DNA from: Polytrichum commune
Taxonomy: Eukaryota; Streptophyta; Polytrichopsida; Polytrichales; Polytrichaceae
Assembly: GCA_950295325.1 (NCBI GenBank)
Contig: OX485806.1
Coordinates: 5,394,001 to 5,458,000 of the forward strand
DNA length: 64,000 nt
Direction: 5' to 3'
Shown here: positions 12,120 to 24,856 of the stretch, in pieces
How the letters are laid out: each line of letters starts with the position of its first letter
How positions within the stretch are numbered: position 1 is the first letter of the stretch
Position numbers and translations under genes: made by a program
The notes under the pieces: model-generated
What the model was told of the DNA's origin: nothing
What the model saw: the letters and a program-made list of their open reading frames with translations, nothing else
The model's database searches: none

Positions 12120-15100
12120 TTACTGATCGTGTCCCCAAGGCACCGAGTGGGGGAACAATTGTCTGCATGCCTAGTTTCATTCGCCTTCCTCCGACTACCA
12201 CACTAAATATGATATTTAGTATCATAAATTCTAATTGTCTTGCTCAATACAGATTGTAAACTGCAGTATAGTGTCACGACACTAAATGTTAACCCAATAT
12301 TATTTGTCATTCCTCATAAATTTTTTGGGTATTATAGATTTACAGTGATGCAGTTACTGTCACCTACTAGTGATTGTTCATCGATATCGAAATCATAATC
12401 ATCCGTGACAATATTTCATCACAAGTTGTTGACAAGAGACGGTAGGGTTATGGCCCATGGATGAACTCATCCATCGTCCATTACAGTATTTGTTCGCTTA
12501 TTCATAAGAAGCGTCATCTGAAAAGTTATCACAGTGACATTAAACACCATATGCCACTAAATATCATATTTGGTAGTGTAGTTGTGTCCGGAAGTTAGCT
12601 TTGCTACTGTACTTAAGTTAGAACTCCTCGCTCATGGCTTGCAAATCATTCTCCAGACACTGCATGTGATGGAGTGCGCTCTCGTTCCTGAGTGATGTCG
12701 AAAGTATTAATCATCTCAACTTCCAACTTCCTAGTGCCTGCTGTCCGCGTTGCTGGATCCATCTTTTGCATCTTAAGTGAGCACTTACAACTGAAGCTTC
12801 ATAGAGAACGCAGATTCTGTCTTCTTCCCTGGATCTATCTTTGTGCTCATGGGCGGAGGGTTTTGTTTGTGAGACTAGCTTGGTGATCTGTTGTGCGAAA
12901 TGGTAGACGAGATGTGTTGTGGTTCAACTACTTGTGCAATCCACACAGTCCATTGGAGAGGCATAGAGCATTCTCAGAAACTTGATGTTGCAGTTACAGT
13001 TGTGGATTACTTAATACGGGTTTGTTGAGGAATGAGTCGACCTCTGAGATCGGCCAACGGCAATAGAGTACCTTCAAAGGTGGCATAGCACCCTAGCCAT
13101 GCTCCTCTATTGTAGATCTGCTGGAGGGGACGTAGTGAATCACTGTCCATTTAGTTTCCCTATTTCGAATATGATGTTTATGAGTTCGACTTGAATGTTA
13201 ATGACAGTCGTGAAAATCAGGTGTGGGATCTCAACGAGCAGAGCCTTATAAGTTGAACGCTTTGGTCGTTGGTGGTCTAACTATCATTTGTTTAGAGTCA
13301 GACATGTGTGATATTTTATGTCATAATGTATGTGGATTTCATTAGAAGTCTGGTGGTGGGTTTGGAGATAAGGTCATTGAGTTTTGTGATTGAGTGTTCG
13401 TGTATGTTTGTTGTGCAAGTCAGTGAACCAAGCAGTTTTTGTACTCCAAATGGAGGAACATCAAACAAGTTAGGATATTTGTTGTAGTCTCAGAAGTAGT
13501 AGGAAATTTATCAAGCCTTTGAATTTTGTGGGTATCGAGTACGATCTAATTCATTGGAAATGTGTCTCGTGGGATCTTGAGCACGAGAACATGCATCCAT
13601 GTTGCTCATTGTTTAGTAGGCACACGATCCACTGTATGTAACAACTATTTTAATACTTGGACATTTGACAACGTTTGAGGAAACGTGATGTTTGTTGTAT
13701 TGATTCAAGGTTGTGACTATGCATCCAACATCGATGATTTCATATGTTCTGAGTGCAACTTGAGAATTGGTGGAGCCTATGGTGGTTAAGTTGGGACGTA
13801 CTTGAAGGTTTCAAAACACTTAGTTATCGTACATGGTGATGTTGTATCATTTCGAGTTAAACTTGCAATCTTTTGAAGTTTGATTCCTACCATTAAGAGC
13901 ATTAGAGTGGGCGGTTCGGTTAAGGTGGTTAGATAAGGTTCAGGATGGTGTAAGGGATGCGGGTTGGGTTGAATTTGATCCCGATTGTTGCCGATGTTTT
14001 GAAGTACCTAGAAGGTGAAATTGGTACATCTTGGTTGTGGGAAAAGACGTGATAAACTTTAGGGTCTGTGAGGAGGAGAAATGAGGGGCACATGTGGATA
14101 ATGAAGGTGCATCTATGTGGTGGCCCCACTTACCAAGTTTGAACTAAACTCAAGTGACACGCCAACATCATTAGTTTAGTCACAATTGTCTCTCTATCCA
14201 AGATTGCTGAGCCTCCAAAGGCGGCAGGTTGAACCTAATGTGTGAGGCTTGGCCCATACATGCGCCTTTGTATTTTGGTTGCTTCAAAGTGAGCTCCTCC
14301 CCGCCATCTTCGACTAATCATACATTGACCGAATGCATTGCACTTTGAGTTTCACCTTGGGCTTCAACTCTTGCCTTGGTAAAGGCGGACATTTATGATT
14401 CATTCTGAAAAGCATGAGGATCTAGACATGGTGGATTTGGAGAGGTAGGGAGTGTGAGAACCACAAGTCTACTGAGAGCTTTATGTGGCATCCAGTTACA
14501 AATCCGCTTATGGAGATCCAACGCCAGACGTGTCCAATTTCATTAGCCTCATGATTCATTTTAAGTTCCTCCTTCTTTTTGCATTATTTTGGCATTATGT
14601 ACAAGGTTGAATGTTGTATAACATCATAGGTGAAAGTCAAGAAGGACTATATGTATTGTGTCACTATCTTTTATTCCATTGAGATCCTTTGGACAATAGA
14701 TGTTTTTGGAGTGACGAGGGTTTCATTGACGCTCTCATCCTTTATCTTCACACATACTTTAGTCTTTTCTATCCCGCTATGTTTAAAGGATATGTTCTCA
14801 TTTTTCCAGCGGCATGTAGTTTTGCAAAATGCAAACTTTTTTTTTTTTTTTTTGGTGTGGTTTCCAACCAAAAGTTTGTAGTCAGTATCCGTGGTTTCAG
14901 ACCGTGCCCAAAAACTTAACTTCTGAGGTGTTCCTATATCGTGAGTTCATGAGATTTTTAGAGATTTGATGCTTAAAGGGGTTGCATTTACATGCTCTTA
15001 TGCTGAATGGAATCAATGACATATATCCGGGGGAGTACAAGTAGGTGTCGTAGTACCATGCTGCCAACTGGTTCAATCTCACATGCGTTATTAAGGATCT

Positions 15101-17870
15101 TTAAATGGTTAAAATCTTAGCGTTTGGATATTGATCTGAGTGGTGCATGTCATTGTTGAGCGACTAATCATACACATGGGAAGTTCATGTATATTCTTCA
15201 GTTTGAAACTTGAAGGAATTTATAAACATTTGCTTAAGAGAATGTAGAGCATCAAGAGGATGCAATTCTTTAGGAATGTTGCGTGAATGCAACTAATTGG
15301 TCGATCTGCAACAAGATAATTAAGCTATAGTTCTTCTTTGTAGGATTAGAAAGTAACTCCGTCTCATAGACACGTGGATCTCCTATAAAAAATACGACAC
15401 AACCTCTGGAAATCCTAAGGTAGTGTCTTGAACGAATATGCTTTGGTCATATTTGTGGAGCTTCTTGTCTTTTGCTTTCTTGCGTGACATTTCCTTTCAG
15501 ATGTTTCATCACTTAGCATTTGCAACTTTGGTGCTAGATCTATATTCTCATCCCCACATCAAGCGTCCATCCTCCATAGATGGTCATGAGTCACCTTGTA
15601 GACTTAGGTTTTTAACACCAAAGCGCCTACCTTACTCATCACCTATGTTATTAGAGTAACATTTAGCCTAGAATGCAAGGATTTTCAACGCTTTAGATTT
15701 GGGAGTCAATGTTACTTGCATGTATTTTCTGCAGATGAATAGATAGTGTAAAACTTGTACGCTTGATTTTGCACTGTTGCTTAGCAATACCTTAGAATAA
15801 CAATCCCGTCTTGCATTTTGCTAGACCAAAACACTTTCAATTGATGTTTTTGAGAAATCTACAACATGAAATTCCAACAACCTTTGAATGAGCAACACAT
15901 TGCGATAAGTGGGTAGCTTATGATATTTGTGACGTTTAGCAGTGAGTATATTCAAAAACAACAATTTGTATTGTTGAGGGTAAAGAACATCATACTCTGC
16001 TACGAGGATTTCAAAAATGACATCATTATGAAAATGTTGCAGTTTTTACGCTTGCATTGAACATAAGTCTATCAATTAAGTTGATGAGGTTCTAGACAAT
16101 CAATCTTTTTTTCAAGTTAGGAGGAACATGGGGTTGGAGTGACTACCTACAGTATGATAAGAAGCTAAACAACGGCTTTGCGAATTATGAATAGAGAAAC
16201 AAAATATGAGATTATGCAAATTTATGAAACTCTTTTACTTTTATTACAATATGTCAAATATACTAGTGGCCACGTGTGCTCATTGTGATCTTTTTGTTGG
16301 CTCTGTGTTTAGGCCCACATTGAGCATAGCTAACGTGGCGCCAACATTAATTTTTGTTGAGGAGAATATTCAAGAGTACTTCAAGGTGAGCCTATGACCA
16401 CTTTCATGTTGCATTTGTGTTTTGTCATATGGGAGTATGTGAGCTAAGTTATTTATTATATTACTTGAACAAAGTCATAGTGAGATTTCTATTTGCTTAG
16501 GGACAAAATGTCGCAAAGTATGGTCACGTTTTAAAACTTGTATTGTGGACAACGGGAGTCATCCATGCATCAAGTTTTGTGATCCACAAATCACATATGT
16601 CTTACTTTACTCTTCAATAATCATTTCTTACATCCTCAATATGAGGATGTTGGGGTCAAACTCACAAATATTCAATTTATGTTGACTTCAATAATTTTCT
16701 CATTTTTAATAGCTATGTCCGATAAAAATAATAGGGTGCCTTATATTATTTAATGGCATAATATAGTGATGTATACAACAAAAATAAGTAAGTTCATAGG
16801 TTTTATAGTAACATAGGGTTATGATTATAAGGCGCAAAGGACTTTAAATATGCTACATGGATATAGGATGCTTGATGATTGGGATGCATTAGTATTGATT
16901 GATGAATTGTATGAGGTTCAATCAATAATCCTTATGGATAATGTTTATACACCCCCTATTTTGGATGTTTTTAGGCTCCTAGCCTCCGTAGTCATCAATA
17001 TATGTCAATGAATTTCTGTCCATAACCTTGTCCTTAAATTGAATGTTTGGATTAATGTTCTTTGAAGTCCCTAAGACATGAACTTTTCTTTTCCATTTCT
17101 ATTTTACTTGAAATATTATTCTACAAAAAAATATATGCAAAAGCAACCAAACTCATTAGGCTAAGCGGCATGTAAAGCAACTTGTTAACTTATAGCTCCA
17201 ATGGACCTCTTTTCTGCATCCTCTATGATAAGAATCAATAATGCAATGAGTATTGAAATCAACATTCATTATTTGAATTATTATAGGAAATCTTTGCATT
17301 ATGTGTTTGCAAAATACTTGAGTCTTGTAACTTTGCCATGGTAGATGAGAGTACGATCTAAGTTTCTTGTTCTTAATACCATGTTTTGTCGCTTGTATGT
17401 GGAGGATGCCTATTCTACTCATTAGATTTCCTATGTCAGTCATTGTTAATGATTAGTGATGCATGCAATGAGTTTTTGAATTGCATGGGAACTCCCACAA
17501 AAGCATTTTCCCAAGCAATATAAATGAGCTCACACAAAAACATGTGGCCATGCTATGTATGTTGGGAGAATTAGAAGGAAGGGAGATTTGATTTATGAGC
17601 ACAATTAGACGAGGAGAACAAATGAAACGTGCTCTTTTGAAGGCTTATTTTCTATTGGTGTACCGTCCATCTTTTTGTGAAAATTTCATGGCTTTACCTA
17701 GATCAAGAAAATCTCAATTAGAATGAATTTTAAGATTGTGATTTGCAGAGGGGTTTAAAATAATTTGTTTGTACTAAGTGAAATTGGGAGTGCCGGATTT
17801 GTGTATGTTTACAAAAGTCATAGAATGAAATGTTGGAAAAATTGATGTAAAATGTAGGTTTTATTCCATC
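12120..17870. other. Gene-poor AT-rich region
   Basis: Nearly 6 kb with no frame above ~95 codons and none that looks protein-like. It holds poly-T tracts (about 14838-14853) and degraded MITE ends near its left border. Probably decayed transposon DNA plus the upstream region of the resistance gene. Confidence 0.5.
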
Positions 17871-20591
17871 ATGGCCGTCGAGCTTCGGCAAGTATTGGCG
17901 AAGCAACTGTCAATGCTTTGGCAATTCATCATCACTTGGTTCATATACTTCTTGACACTTGTTCACAAAGAAGCACCGCATGCATGCAAGTTTTTGGAAT
18001 TTTTGCAATGGAAAGACGAAGAAATGATCAAAATGCAAACTATTCTCCGACAAGATGATGTATTGAATAAGCAACAATGCAAAAAACTTGTCGACAAGCT
18101 TTCTACAACCATGGATAGTATTATTGAGATGATCACATCCATCAAGCAATCCTTCGAAGTCAAGATGATGGTGATGGAGTTACATCGTATCATACAAAAA
18201 GGGGGAGCATTGGTGAATGAATGTGGGCGTAAAGATTGGTGTTGTGCAGCTATTTTCCAATTAAACAACAAAGAGGCCTTTCGGGAACTCGTGTTTGATT
18301 TGGAGTGTTGTTGGGAGGCAGTGCACGAGATATACTACTCGACAAACCATCCAAACCCACAAAATTACACAATGTGTACAAATTTGAATGTGGCTACTTT
18401 GAAGGAAGTTGAAGGCGATGAACAAGACTTGTTGAACAAACTTAAAAATGTGCATGAGGACTCCAAAGAACACAAATTAGCAAAGCATTTGTGGAAGAGA
18501 TTGGAATGTGACTTGCAACAAGTGAAAGGCGGAGAATTGGATGCTTTGGAAATACCTAAAGATTTTCCAAAACCTAGACTTGGGAAACTAATGGGTACGG
18601 GTGCATTCGGATCAGTGTACGAATCAGAATGGTTGGGATTGCCAAGTGCAACAAAAAAGTTGATTGTTCCAAAGAAATTGTCTGGTTTTCGCAAAGAAGT
18701 TGGGATCTTGGCAGGCTTGAGCCACCCAAACCTCATCAAATACTTTTGTTGTGGAATAGACGAAGAACGTAAGGAGTTGTATTTGGTGATGGAGTTGATG
18801 GACATGAGTTTGAAAAAAATGTTGGAGAAGCTCAATAAGACACTCTTACCATATGTTGTTGCAATTGATGTTATGCTTCAAATTGGAAGTGGCATGTGGT
18901 ATCTTCACGACATGCATGTTGCCCATCTTGACTTAAAGCTAGACAATGTGCTTTTAAGCTCCATGACCATTGATGGAGCAAAGGGTACAAGGCCTTCTCA
19001 TTATAATGTCAAATTGATTGATTATGGCACATCTAAAATGGAAGTTAAAAGCAAACCGCAAAAACAAAAACCTGACTATATTGTTGGTACACCAAGGTAT
19101 ATGGCACCTGAGCAAAGGGAAATAGACCTCACTCGTATGGCATGTCCTTTCCAAGCGGATGTATGGTCTTTTGCTATGACATGTTCAGAGATCCTTTCCC
19201 AGAAGGTACCATTTCATCACACACATGAAATGAAAGAAATTCTTCCAAAAATAAAGAAGGGTGAAAGGCCGGAGCTACCTATCAATTGTGGAGAGCTTAC
19301 CGAATTGATCGAGGAATGTTGGAGAGAGGATCCCTTACAAAGGCCGACATTCTCGGATATTTGCAAGAGACTTATAGGCTTGAAGAAAATGTTCATGAAA
19401 GGAACATATTTGAGTGATATGGTTCCGCAATTTGATGGAGTTAGGAATTTTTTTCACAAGTTGTCAACAACGTTGAAAGGTTGCAAAGAAGAAACGAATC
19501 ACAGTAGTCAGAAGGTAAATGCCACTTCCATTACAACGAGCTCACTATTTAAGTTGTTCTCAATTTATTAATTGCTTTGATTTATTATTGTGGATGTTTG
19601 AAGTTGAACATATTTTTTGGGTGGTAAGATATAATAGAGTTTATTGATATATTTATGTGTTGTACATATAGGTGTTTGATGGAACATTACTAAATGATCC
19701 AACGGTGGTTAGTCTTGAGAACAACCTTCCAAGGGTGAAAGGTCACCTCAAAGAAGTGAATACCCTGGGTATTGTGGGTATGGGTGGAATAGGGAAGACC
19801 ACATTGGCAAAGGCCATATTTGATGATGTGAAGTCCACATACGATGCATCATGTTTTGTGGGGCAGTTGAAAAGTAGGAGTTTGCTTGATATTCTACGTG
19901 AAATTTTATCAAAATTTGGGATGGACAAAGAAGCCAAGGATTTAGTACATGCGCACAAATTGATGGAGAAATCGTTGGACAAAAAGAAAGTCCTTTTGAT
20001 CTTGGACGATATTAAGGATGAAGCTCAAGTGGATGACATTATACCAACGGTCATCTTAGATCGGAGCAAGGGTAGCACACTTATTATAACAACTCGTGAT
20101 TGGGGTGCAATTAGAAATCGTGTGAAGGCGGGTGGTACAATGTTTGATGTGAGCAAGTTAGATGATGTTGCGGCAAGAACTCTCTTCAACATTCATTCTT
20201 CTTGGGAAGCATCTCAATTATCACCACAATTTAATGATATACACGACATAATTGTGGAAGCTTGCAAGGGCTTGCCTTTGAGTTTGAAAGTCATGGGGGC
20301 ATACTTACGTGGAAAGGGAAAGTTGCGAAGTTGGGAACGCGCATTGCAAAGGATGAAAAGGGGAAGAAATTTGAACGGGGAGGATGATGAGATATGGAAT
20401 ACCTTGAGAGTAAGCTTCGATGATGGTTTAACTCAACAAGAAAAAAATATGTTTTTGGACATAGCTTGCTTCTTTGGTAGAGATGTGCATCCTAGTGGCA
20501 TGTCAAAAGAAAGAGCCCTACGCATATGGACAGATAACAACATCCCTCCAATTTCCGCATTGGAGAATTTGTTCCATCGAGCATTGGTAAC
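17871..20591 (+). pseudogene. Protein kinase-NB-ARC resistance gene, truncated by a transposon end
   Basis: Exon 1 is 17871-19514 (548 codons); a 157-bp phase-0 intron (GTAAAT...ATAG) leads to exon 2 from 19672. Residues 1-230 contain a hydrophobic stretch (~16-31) and helical DNA like the N-terminal part of MLKL/plant immune helper proteins. A kinase domain follows (~233-505): glycine loop GTGAFGSVYE, Lys in ATKKL, catalytic loop HLDLKLDN (non-RD type), DYG for DFG, and APE. Exon 2 opens the NB-ARC: P-loop GMGGIGKTT (~residues 584-592), kinase-2 LLILDDI, RNBS-B TLIITTRD, GLPL in CKGLPLSL, RNBS-D FLDIACFF. The frame is then cut at 20591 by the left end of element A, before the MHD motif and any LRR. 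Kinase-NB-LRR fusions are known from mosses. The rest of the gene is not in this window, so as it stands it is presumably non-functional in immunity. Confidence 0.85.
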
Positions 20592-20619
20592 AACACTATA
20601 TTCGTTAAATTGAGACTTT
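20592..20619 (+). repeat. Element A left terminal inverted repeat
   Basis: Starts AACACTATATTCG. The first 28 bp are repeated in inverted form at 38070-38097 and at the right end of A' (43372-43399). The same 13-bp core forms both ends of element B. Confidence 0.85.
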
Positions 20620-20850
20620 TTGGGCATTTTGAGACATTCATAGAAATAAGAACAAGGATAAATGGAACACATATTGGTGAAAGTTGTAAGATGCAAACAC
20701 TTTGAAGCGGGTGTTTAGACCAAGAACCCCATTAATAACTCATATTTGTGATGGTTTAGGGTGGGCAATCGAAACCTTAGACCAAATTGAAGGGGACATC
20801 TTAAAACATTCATATTAATGCACACAAAATATGAGAGCTTGTATGAATAT

Positions 20851-21145
20851 GGTTTAGGTAGGGCAATCCAAACCATAGATCTTATTGAAGGGAAAATCTT
20901 AAAACATTCATATTAATGCACACAAAATATGAGAGCTTGTATGGATATGGTTTAGGTAGGGCAATCCAAACCATAGATCTTATTGAAGCGAAAATCTTAA
21001 AACATTCATATTAATGCACACAAAATATGAGAGCTTGTATGAATATGGTTTAGGTAGGGCAATCCAAACCATAGATCTTATTGAAGGGAAAATCTTAAAA
21101 CATTCATATTAATGCACACAATAAGGCACTCCAAACCTTAGACCA
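20851..21145. repeat. Subterminal 98-bp tandem repeat, three copies
   Basis: Each unit contains GGTTTAGGTAGGGCAATCC (copies at 20851, 20949 and 21047), a near-palindrome with GGTTT/AAACC arms, and then CATATTAATGCACACAAAATA. Related sites in inverted orientation lie near the A' right end (43026, 43126, 43215). These subterminal sites are distinct from the internal 9-2-9 palindromes and are plausible transposase-binding sites. Confidence 0.65.
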
Positions 21146-21301
21146 TATTGAAGGCAAAATCATGTGACACTTATATTATTGCAAAAAAAACATACAAAGT
21201 ATGGCACGTAAAATGCATAGCATGCTAACACCACACATCCATTGGATAGTGCGACCCAAAATGTTCTTGCCTATGGCCCACAACCCTACGCCTACTATGG
21301 A

Positions 21302-22103
21302 CTATCTAGCCTCGGAGACTACCTCTTTTTCTTTTGCTTCATTTTCTTTTGCTTTTTTTTCTTTTGCCTCTTTTTCTTTTGCTGCGGCTTCTTTTGCTCG
21401 CATTGCTTCAACATTCCTGAAAATCTCCGCCCCGCGACTATAGCCATTCTTGGGGTGACGGCCAACAATAACACATTTTGGATTCCGTCGGCCGCCCGAA
21501 TTATACGACGAAGAATTCGAATACGATGAAGTGGACTGTCTTGCATTTCTGGTCATTGAGTAGAAACGCTCCAACTCGACGGACGGATCATCCCGCATAG
21601 GTTTACGGGCGGGAGCAACCTGCAACGCGTGAATGCAAGAACACACGTGTTAGTTTAGGGAGGAAGACCCAAACGTGTCACACGTTCATTTTTTAAGTGC
21701 GGGATGATTGTAATGCGCGGTTAACCATGTTGGGGGGGGGGGGTTTCACCTTGTCACCGGGGGCGTTCCCGTCGGAGTCGGCGAGGAGGGGCAATGCGTC
21801 CCGCAAAGGAATAGGAAGGGTTCCACTCTTCGTTGGCCGAGCGTCCATCCGCAGCCGCCGTTGAGGTGTACTACTGCCGCCGGGCCGAGAGGGGGATGTC
21901 CGGACGCATTTGCGATTTATGCCTTTGAGCGGCGACGGGGACGCAGATCGCCGGAAGATTTGCTTGGGTGGGGGGCTATCGACGACGCCGGCGTCAATAG
22001 GCTCCTTGGAGTAGTCAATGGTTGACGCGGCATCGTAAACGGTCTCGTAGAAGAAGCTCCCCAACTCTGACTCGCTGACGATGTCAATCGAGGGCTCCAA
22101 ACG
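21302..22103 (-). CDS. Element A exons 5-6: C-terminal Lys/Glu-rich protein segment
   Basis: Two phase-0 exons, 22103-21750 (118 codons, starting RLEPSIDIVSES) and 21619-21302 (106 codons with stop), joined across an intron with GTGAAA...GCAG borders. The first is Ser/Pro-rich. The second has FYSMTRNARQ, SSYNSGGRR and GYSRGAEIFRNVEA and ends in a charged K/E/A coiled-coil tail. Copies at 42059-42861 (A') and 46763-47736 (B) show the same exon pair under selection or recent descent. Because the HAD exon just upstream ends in its own conserved stop, these exons are either an alternative C-terminus reached by skipping or a separate small gene whose first exon I cannot place. Function unknown. 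Confidence 0.5.
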
Positions 22104-22206
22104 CTGGAGCAAAAAAGGAAACGAAACAAAACCCAAGGGAGGAGGGTTTGATAGAGCGCGTGAAAATCAAGATACATATGAAGCATATATTACACAAAAT
22201 GAACGG

Positions 22207-22260
22207 GCGCGCGCGCACACACACACACACACACATACATACATACACATACAAACACAC
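22207..22260. repeat. Microsatellite (GC)n(AC)n(ATAC)n
   Basis: Simple alternating purine-pyrimidine tract in the short gap between exon 4 and exon 5 of element A. The GC/AC part could adopt Z-DNA. It is absent from the A' copy at the same place. Confidence 0.8.
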
Positions 22261-22268
22261 GTAGTGTC

Positions 22269-23081
22269 TCAAATGAGCTTGTTAAATTTCGCGTGAGATA
22301 ACAACTCTCTGTACAAATGGTCTCGTGGATCCAAGTATCTCTCGCCTATCGGATTGTTCCTAACAAAATTGTTTACGGGCAGTCCGCTTTCGCAGAGCGC
22401 CTGGAGGTATTTACCAAGGTCTAACAAAAATCGGTCCCGGACCTTCTCGACCGTCCACGTAGGGCAAACTATGAGGTTGGCCGTCGGGTTCAACATGTTC
22501 TTTGCGGCGCTGTCGTCCACCATGAGCGTGTTCTCGCGGGTGGGCCGGACGTCGTAGGGGACGCCTATCAATGACGGACGCTGGTCCCAAAAAATGGGCT
22601 TCAAGACCTTGAGGTATTGGGGGGAAGCGGGGTTGTTTGGTTTTTTGACGACTTTGCCGTCCGGTGTGTACAATATTCTACAGGCTTCCTGTGCTAGGAC
22701 CATGCAGGGGGGCTCGATGCCCTTGAAGATGAACTCCACGACGGCATTGGTGTTCTCGGCCGTCATGGAGCTCCACACGACCACCCACCATCGCTGTTGG
22801 GCCATCTGGAGGAAGGTCCGAAGCCACGGGCGGAGGTGAACTAGCTTGCTCTTTATGAATGTGGGCGGCCCGTCGTAATTAGCATCCTCGGGCTTGCAAA
22901 AGGGCACCGTGGGGGTCCTAGGGCAATGAACGCATTGGACGAGGACCCCGTTCAGGTCTAACACCAGGAATCGTTTCTTCGGCCGCGGGGGCGGGACGGG
23001 TAAAATCGGGGGCGCCGCCGCGCTGCCCTCTCCACTCCTTGGAGAAGAGCGTCGGGGAGCCGCTACGCTATGCTCCGAGCC
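22269..23081 (-). CDS. Element A exon 4: FCP1/NIF-like HAD phosphatase domain
   Basis: A 270-codon terminal exon beginning after a GCAG acceptor with GSEHSV and ending HAKFNKLI-stop. The domain has the HAD order: motif I VLDLNGVL, a linker with CxHC, motif II VVWSSM, a long insert, and motif IV LMVDDS. FCP1/SCP phosphatases normally carry DLDGT; here the second Asp (general acid/base) is Asn, as in the DLNGLL subgroup of plant FCP1-like proteins, so catalysis is doubtful. The exon is in phase with exon 3 when the conserved GAG|GTAAT donor at 23597 is used, making this the C-terminal domain of the large element protein. The ORF's apparent start at 22964 is only an internal Met. Confidence 0.65.
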   Translation of the reverse strand, partial: GSEHSVAAPRRSSPRSGEGSAAAPPILPVPPPRPKKRFLVLDLNGVLVQCVHCPRTPTVPFCKPEDANYDGPPTFIKSKLVHLRPWLRTFLQMAQQRWWVVVWSSMTAENTNAVVEFIFKGIEPPCMVLAQEACRILYTPDGKVVKKPNNPASPQYLKVLKPIFWDQRPSLIGVPYDVRPTRENTLMVDDSAAKNMLNPTANLIVCPTWTVEKVRDRFLLDLGKYLQALCESGLPVNNFVRNNPIGERYLDPRDHLYRELLSHAKFNKLI

Positions 23082-23596
23082 CTGCGGATACGATCGAGAG
23101 AAAACGGTGGGCGACTTATGTCATGCTATGTCCAAACGAAGCATTTAAAGAAACGAGTGTTCTCGGTGCAAACACAAAACCATTTGATTCATTTTGGAGG
23201 GGGTGCAACAAGGGACACAAGAGAGGCAAGAGCATACAACATACATCCAAACACAGGATACAAGTATATAGGAGTAAAAAATGGTGATTATATTGTATAC
23301 AATGCTCTATGTACATCTTGATTGGGGGGGAGCCGCGTTGAACGATGCGTTCAAACTAGCCTACTTCTACATCTAGCAAAAATTAAAGAGACGGGCCGCC
23401 GTGATGAAGACTTCGTCGCAAGCCGGGGGTATGTGGACGAATGAATGGTCGGGGGGATGTGGCGAAGGGCGCGAGTGCCGGGGGGCGCGACGTGTGCGTG
23501 AGTTTAGGGTAGCTAGGGGACACGACCAAGGCAAGAAGACAAAGACCCAGGGAGTTTGGGTCGACCGACCCAAACTGAGTGGGGTCAGTGCATTAC

Positions 23597-24773
23597 CTCG
23601 CCTTGGTCGCGCCTTGACGACGTGGATGCCGTCACCGCGTGCGCTGCCCCACCTCTGTCACCGCCGCCTCCGACGACGACTTCAGCCTCAACCTGCTCAT
23701 GCAAAGGCTGACTGTCAGGCCTTTGTCCCAACCCAACCTCCGCATGCGCATCATGCATTGGTTCATCGACTGGGTTAGGAGTAGAGGTATCACCAGGCCC
23801 TTGCGGGCCTTCAACATCTAACATGGGCTCGTCCACCGGGGTCTGATCGGGGACGGGGTTTGGGTCGGCCGACCCAAACCCTGTTGCTTGGCGAGCGTCG
23901 CTCTGGGAAGCTGCAACGTCGGCACTGTTTGGGTCGGCCGACCCAAACATGTGGGGGTCGTCCCGCTGGTGGTGTGGGGGCAAGAGGATGGGAGGCCGGA
24001 GCGGCGGGGGTCCCAACGGGCTGGAAGCTCCGGGGACGCGCCAAAGGTTGGGGTCGTCCACCTGCTGGACAGGCGCGTAAGGGCGGGCGTGAGGCTGCAG
24101 CAAATGCGCGAAGCTGAAGGACTGCTGCGTAGCCGGCCGCGGGCGGATATCCTGTGGAGGGAAGCCTGCTGGCAAGTGAGGGAATGAACTCGGGGGAGCC
24201 ATCACCAATCCCTGCGCCAGCATGCCCTGGATCACTTGCGTGATCAGGTCCGCTTGGGACGGAGGTGGGGCCATCGCCCTTTGCCGCTCCTGCTCCAACA
24301 GGAGAGCCCTCAACTCCGCGACTTCGTTGCGGACCGAGGGCTCCTCGGCGGCGGCCTTCTGCAATCGGATGCGTTGCTCCTCGTCCCGGAGCATCTTCGC
24401 GTTGGCCTCCTCCACGGTGAGGACCTCGGGTTTCACCCTCACCATCCCGGCGAACGCTGTGGGGGAGGCAGGATCCGACCTCAGCCTCTTTGCGAGCTCC
24501 ATGTCGTCCTCGTCCTCGGAGCTTATGGCGATCGTCTCTTCCACCGCATAGTCGCTATATAATTTCTTCCCCTTCAGCATTCGCCGCTCCCTGAAGGTGG
24601 CCGTCGCGTCCCTCGAATACATGTCCTTCGCGTCGGCCACCGTGAGGACGGGCACTAGCTTGCTCTGCGGCGTGGCAGCCCGCATGGCCTTCTTCCGCTG
24701 AGGGGCCTCGGATTCTTGAGTGAATCCTGTGAAGACTTATAGGCTTATAGGAGTAGATGTTCAACCCAGACAT
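23597..24773 (-). pseudogene. Element A exon 3: disordered/coiled-coil linker, internally deleted
   Basis: Exon starts after GTGCAG with a residue run matching MLGLNIYSY of A' (here MSGLNIYSY) and ends at GAG|GTAATG. Compared with A' exon 3 (1485 nt) it is only 1177 nt. The segment between NIYSY and GFTQESKAPQRKKAM is missing and the frame shifts there, then reopens from the Met at 24685. The rest reads well: an acidic stretch SSEDEDDMELAKRL, a coiled coil rich in E/R/L (~EVAELRALLLEQERQRAM), Pro-rich DNA, and two peptides FGSADPN encoded by the element's own palindromes (23859-23878, 23928-23947). The first residues continue methyltransferase-like motif I from exon 2. Confidence 0.6.
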
Positions 24774-24856
24774 CTGCACAATCCAAATCAATAATATTAG
24801 GATCACAAATGAAGAATAAGCAAAAATAACACCCAAAACAAAACAAGAATACTTAG

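Noticed and set aside
14671-14919. Small ORFs around 14.7 kb
   Set aside because: They run through a poly-T tract, have biased composition and no homologous counterpart.
20592-20604. CACTA-superfamily membership of elements A and B because the ends contain CACTA
   Set aside because: The two bases before CACTA (AA) are conserved at all five ends, the target duplication is 4 bp rather than the 3 bp of CACTA, and the transposase is DUF7869-type, not Tnp2.
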